A stretch of DNA of 64,000 nucleotides from Strigamia acuminata (lineage: Eukaryota; Arthropoda; Chilopoda; Geophilomorpha; Linotaeniidae). The stretch is taken from positions 8,581,605 to 8,645,604 of the forward strand of contig OX442321.1 in the NCBI GenBank assembly GCA_949358305.1, written 5' to 3'. A program made the position numbers and the translations under genes. The notes beneath the pieces are model-generated. The model searched no databases. It was not told the origin of the DNA and saw only the letters and a list, made by a program, of their open reading frames with translations. Below are positions 60,401 through 64,000 of the stretch, piece by piece; the stretch's first letter is position 1, and each line of letters starts with the position of its first letter.

Positions 60401-63400
60401 GATTTTTAGTTATTTTTAACCGGGTGCACAATAAATAAATTTCGATTAAAAGGAAAAATAAGATTTTTCTTTCTTAATTTAATTTAATATTTTTAATTTC
60501 GATTTTATTATCGGGGTCATAAATTCTATACAGTTTAGGAAGTAATGGGTTGTGAGGACTTGAAACAGCCTGATCGATGCATACCCGCCCCGTCAGTTCT
60601 GCCCCTGTAATCATCAGTCTGTTGATTGACTAATTAATTAGTGATGTCAGTGGAATGGTCTGTGAAGCCTCCGAAACTTGAATCGGGCGGAGCATTTTGC
60701 TGTCATATTTTTCTCTTGTTTTGGGTGTGGTAGACGTTTACTGTAACTTTGATAGAAAGGAAAAGGAAACAGATCAGGTTTTTCGCTTTTTCTTTCTGCT
60801 CCCGAGAGCAGGATTACGAAGATTGGCAAGCCATTTATGTAGCTGGAAGAGAGAAAGAGCCCGAGCTAAAAGCTGTAGTGCGCACTAGCTAGTGCAACTA
60901 TTGTGTATGCAGTTTTGATGGCACATGACTGTTATTGCAGAGATGGTGCACCACTGCTGCAAATGGAACGCCTGGGGGAAAGGCGGGGGAAATAAAGAGA
61001 AATGAAATACAAGTAGGCGGACAGAAGGGAGTTAAAGGAGGAATAGTTTGAAGTTTCCATGCCTAAAGTGTAAATATGTGGTGGCTGAGAAAATATGAGT
61101 AGGTGAAGGAAATTAAGTTTATGGAAACGGTTTTCATGCTATAGGGTGATTGGTTGGTTTTGGGAGATTAAAAAAGCCTGCGCGGGTGTACGCACTGTAT
61201 GGTGTGTTGCACGAAAGGAAAATGGCTTTTTAAATGTAAGATTTTGATCATTTGGGATTTTGAATTTTATTTGCTCGAATGAATAAAACAGAAATGACTG
61301 CTTTCACCATTTCAATTCAAGTGATTGCAAGTGATGCAATTTTGAATCGGGTGTCCTCACAGACCCGTAATCACAATATGTAATGACAACACTTTTGTGT
61401 TTTATTTAGTCTAAAGGTGATGGAAACAGTCATTCATACTGCAATTATTTTATTTCAAAAGAAAATGAAGGAAATATGCAGATTTTTTTTCTTTTGAATG
61501 AGAATTTGCTACTAAGTAATTAATTTTGGATAATAATAAATAAGAAACATGGACAAATGTCATTGGTTTCCATTATTGGGAGTAAAAACAAAACTATTTT
61601 TTATAATAATAAATTGGAAATGTGAAACGAGAGAGTTGTTTTTACATTTCAGATCGAAATTTGATGCCTGAAATGAATTTTGAAGAAACTGAAATTTCCA
61701 GTTTTTTTTTGTTTTGACTGCAAAATATTTTAAATAATTCCTCATCTTGTTCTAATCGAAACAAACTTCTTTTGTGAAGTTCAAATTGCGCATTTTGTAC
61801 AATTTATTCCATTTTGAACACTAAAAACTGGCATAAAAGTGCCCTTTTCCTTCCACAGTTGGCTTTGAACGAGGTTAGTGATTTGTAAAATAGTTTCAAA
61901 TCTCTTTTTTTTCTTTCGTGGAGTATGGGAGTGGATCTTCATTTTGTTTCCGATTTTAAGTTCTCGAGTTTGAAGAATGAGGAAAATGACGATGACACCC
62001 TCTTGTGAAGTGGCGAGAAATCTTTATTGCAGGATTTCCTTGTCGACTGACAAGCACAGCAACGCCAAGTATCCGTTTTATACTCGCTACTCCATTGAAT
62101 TGGCCTGCTAAATTATTCTGCTACAGCCATTCGCAGCTTGGTGGGCAGCATCTTTTTAAGTGGGAAAGAATCTCTGAGGTTTGTCTTGTCATTTTGAAAG
62201 ACTTCTTCGGTTGTCACAAGGGTTCTTACGCCCACACTAACCCTTAGCTCGTGATGCCCCAACCCCCAACCTCTTTCTGGCAAGAGAAGATAGACAGTGA
62301 GAGATGGGAAATGTCGCTCCTTTTGTGAAGGAAATCCATGTATGGAGCAAGATCTATCAGTTTACAAGCGTTTGCTGGCGTCATGGGAACATTTGGATGG
62401 GGAAACAGTTTTTTTTCTTCTTCCTTTCTACCTTTCCTCTGAGTAAAGCCACCTGTTTATTGTCAAAAAATTTTTAGGAGTTTCAATTTTCTACTCGTGA
62501 GCTTGTGCTGGGTTGAAAATTCGCCTTAATGGATCGTCGCTAAGGGTAATCAAGTTTCATAGATTGCCTTTCTTTGTTTTTTTTGTATACGATTCTTTTG
62601 GGGATTAAAAATATAAAAAATGGACTCTGTAAAGGTGATATTGAATTGATTGTTTTTATTTGCTTTTTTTGAATTATTCAGTGCATTTTTAATTATTATA
62701 ATTTTATTTAAATGTGGTGAATAAATGTGGGTAAATAAATTTAAATGTGGGTGTTTTACTGGCATCTTTAACGTCCTTATTGGGCGGATGCAAATAGGAT
62801 TCAAAGCAACAGGAAGTGTCAGTAATCCACCAATGGGATTTGTTATGCGATTGTGGATATTGCTGTTGAATTGTCATGGTGATGCGAGTGAGTTGAAGAA
62901 GGAAGTGAATGGGTAGAATTTAACACGTGTAAAAAATGTATGTTGTTGACTAGGGCTCAACCAATAAGGGGATTAATGGGTAAACGAACTGGATTCGAAT
63001 TGTAAAAAATGTTCAATTATTTAGGAAGAAAACTACTGTTTGAACACCAGGAGTGATTTTCCATAGAAATTGCGGTGCAATCAGCAAAATGCTCTCCTTT
63101 TCGCTAGAGATTATCAAAAATCAATGGTAAAAAAAGGATGGAATTAATTAAATTAACTTTTGACATTCTAAGCAGCGAGTTGGGGAACGGATGAAGTGGT
63201 TTGTTTGCTATGTATTTAAGTTTTGTTGATTTTCTAGTGGTTTGCAGTGTTCATCCGAGAGTGAAAAAAGCAATGACACAAGAGAAGCCGGCGAATGTTG
63301 ACAGGGAAGAGGCATCTTTTTGCAAATGTTTCCTTTCTACAAACTACCTAACATTGCACAGCATTTGTGGGCGGCATCCACTTAGCCTAAGTGGATAGCA

Positions 63401-64000
63401 CAAGTCGTCTTACAAGGAGACGCTTCACACGAGGCTGCTACTTGAAAAGGTTGTTTCATGTTTGACATGGCGGATTCGGTCGAGCTGCGAATGTCTGTCT
63501 CCGTTTTTATCTTAGGAATTGTTCTGTTGTAAGAAGCAGCAGCTGCTATTATTGTTTAGTTTTACAACATTGACTTTTACGATGTCCATAAATGTCGCGG
63601 GGATGCTCATAACCACTTACTAGGGGGTGTTATTGTAATATTTGTTATCATTAATATTGAAAGGGTTAGCGGATTGACGCGGCGGAATGTCGGGAAATTA
63701 GAAAAGGGAGCGTGCAGGACGCCATGTTTTGTCACACAAGTCGTCGCTTGGCGCTCACGTGATTGCGCGTGATTTACTTTTAATCGAATGCGCTGCCAAG
63801 CGTTAATAGCGGGCGAAGACGGTGGGGTGGGAACGCGATGGCTAAGTTGCCAGTCACGTGACCCATGGATGGTTGGAAGAGATGTCAGTCTTTTCTCAGC
63901 CGATGTTCAACTCACGCTTCTGTGATTTCGATAGGATCCACCGAGTAGTGGCCGTGTGGTAGCGCCCTATAATTACTTCCGGGTGTCAGTGATAGCTGGA
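57450..64000. other. Long first intron of the neuroligin gene and right flank
   Basis: 6.5 kb with no recognisable exon of the esterase domain, apart from a possible 20-nt microexon at 58384-58403. Composition is AT-rich with purine-rich plus-strand stretches at 58860-59350 and 60960-61120. Scattered open frames of 60-80 codons look random. The last ~330 bp are GC-richer and promoter-like. Confidence 0.5.
63660..64000. promoter_or_regulatory. Promoter-like island with two palindromic E-boxes
   Basis: A GC/CpG-rich stretch holding TCACGTGA at 63755-63762 and GTCACGTGAC at 63853-63862 (CLEAR/E-box type), plus a YY1-like GCCATGTT near 63720. It may be an internal promoter of the neuroligin gene or the start of a gene beyond the window. 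Confidence 0.4.

Noticed and set aside
62980-63010. GGATTCGAAT resembling a tRNA B box on the minus strand
   Set aside because: No A box at the right distance and no cloverleaf pairing.

Overview
The window is nuclear DNA of a compact, AT-rich animal genome. Genes carry many short introns (mostly 55-90 bp, GT-AG) and the spacing is tight. The three-CH 'jitterbug' filamin and the arthropod-like neuroligin start exon point to an arthropod (mite, springtail or crustacean type of genome). I cannot place it more precisely without comparison.

Layout, left to right: (1) 1-798 (+), 3' end of an ITM2/BRI BRICHOS gene; (2) 1978-2944 (-), a CCDC160-like coiled-coil protein; (3) 3438-6953 (+), gamma-tubulin complex component 3, head to head with (2); (4) 7095-11923 (-), condensin subunit SMC4, tail to tail with (3); (5) 12426-14122 (+), UDP-glucuronate decarboxylase UXS1, head to head with (4); (6) 14650-18645 (+), an ecto-NOX disulfide-thiol exchanger (ENOX); (7) 19331-32782 (-), a jitterbug-type filamin with three CH domains and about 24 filamin repeats in 40 coding exons; (8) a 6.8-kb divergent intergenic region with promoter-like motifs, a tRNA-like element and a ~1-kb tandem duplication; (9) 39623-54361 (+), an essentially full-length sacsin, followed by a five-copy ~70-bp tandem repeat; (10) 57044-57449 (+), the first coding exon of a neuroligin behind a GC-rich promoter, then more than 6.5 kb of intron to the window end.

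Exon models for the complete genes were built by hand from splice sites, frame and family similarity. Each sums to an intact reading frame: GCP3 874 aa, SMC4 1,293 aa, UXS1 439 aa, ENOX 739 aa, filamin 2,792 aa, sacsin 4,357 aa. The genes do not form one pathway. GCP3 and SMC4 serve mitosis, and the promoters of SMC4 and GCP3 carry E2F-like sites. Filamin, sacsin and neuroligin serve cytoskeleton, proteostasis and synapse.

The most informative signals are: a repeating four-exon cassette in the filamin gene that records growth by two-repeat duplications; a whole sacsin gene without the N-terminal ubiquitin-like domain; the 1-kb tandem duplication built on a ~22-bp AATTTGGC minisatellite; a promoter-like cluster with RFX X-box, NRF1 and CCAAT motifs; and a cysteine-free C-terminal peptide after the furin-like site of the ITM2 homologue. 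I found no virus-like gene, CRISPR array or rRNA.
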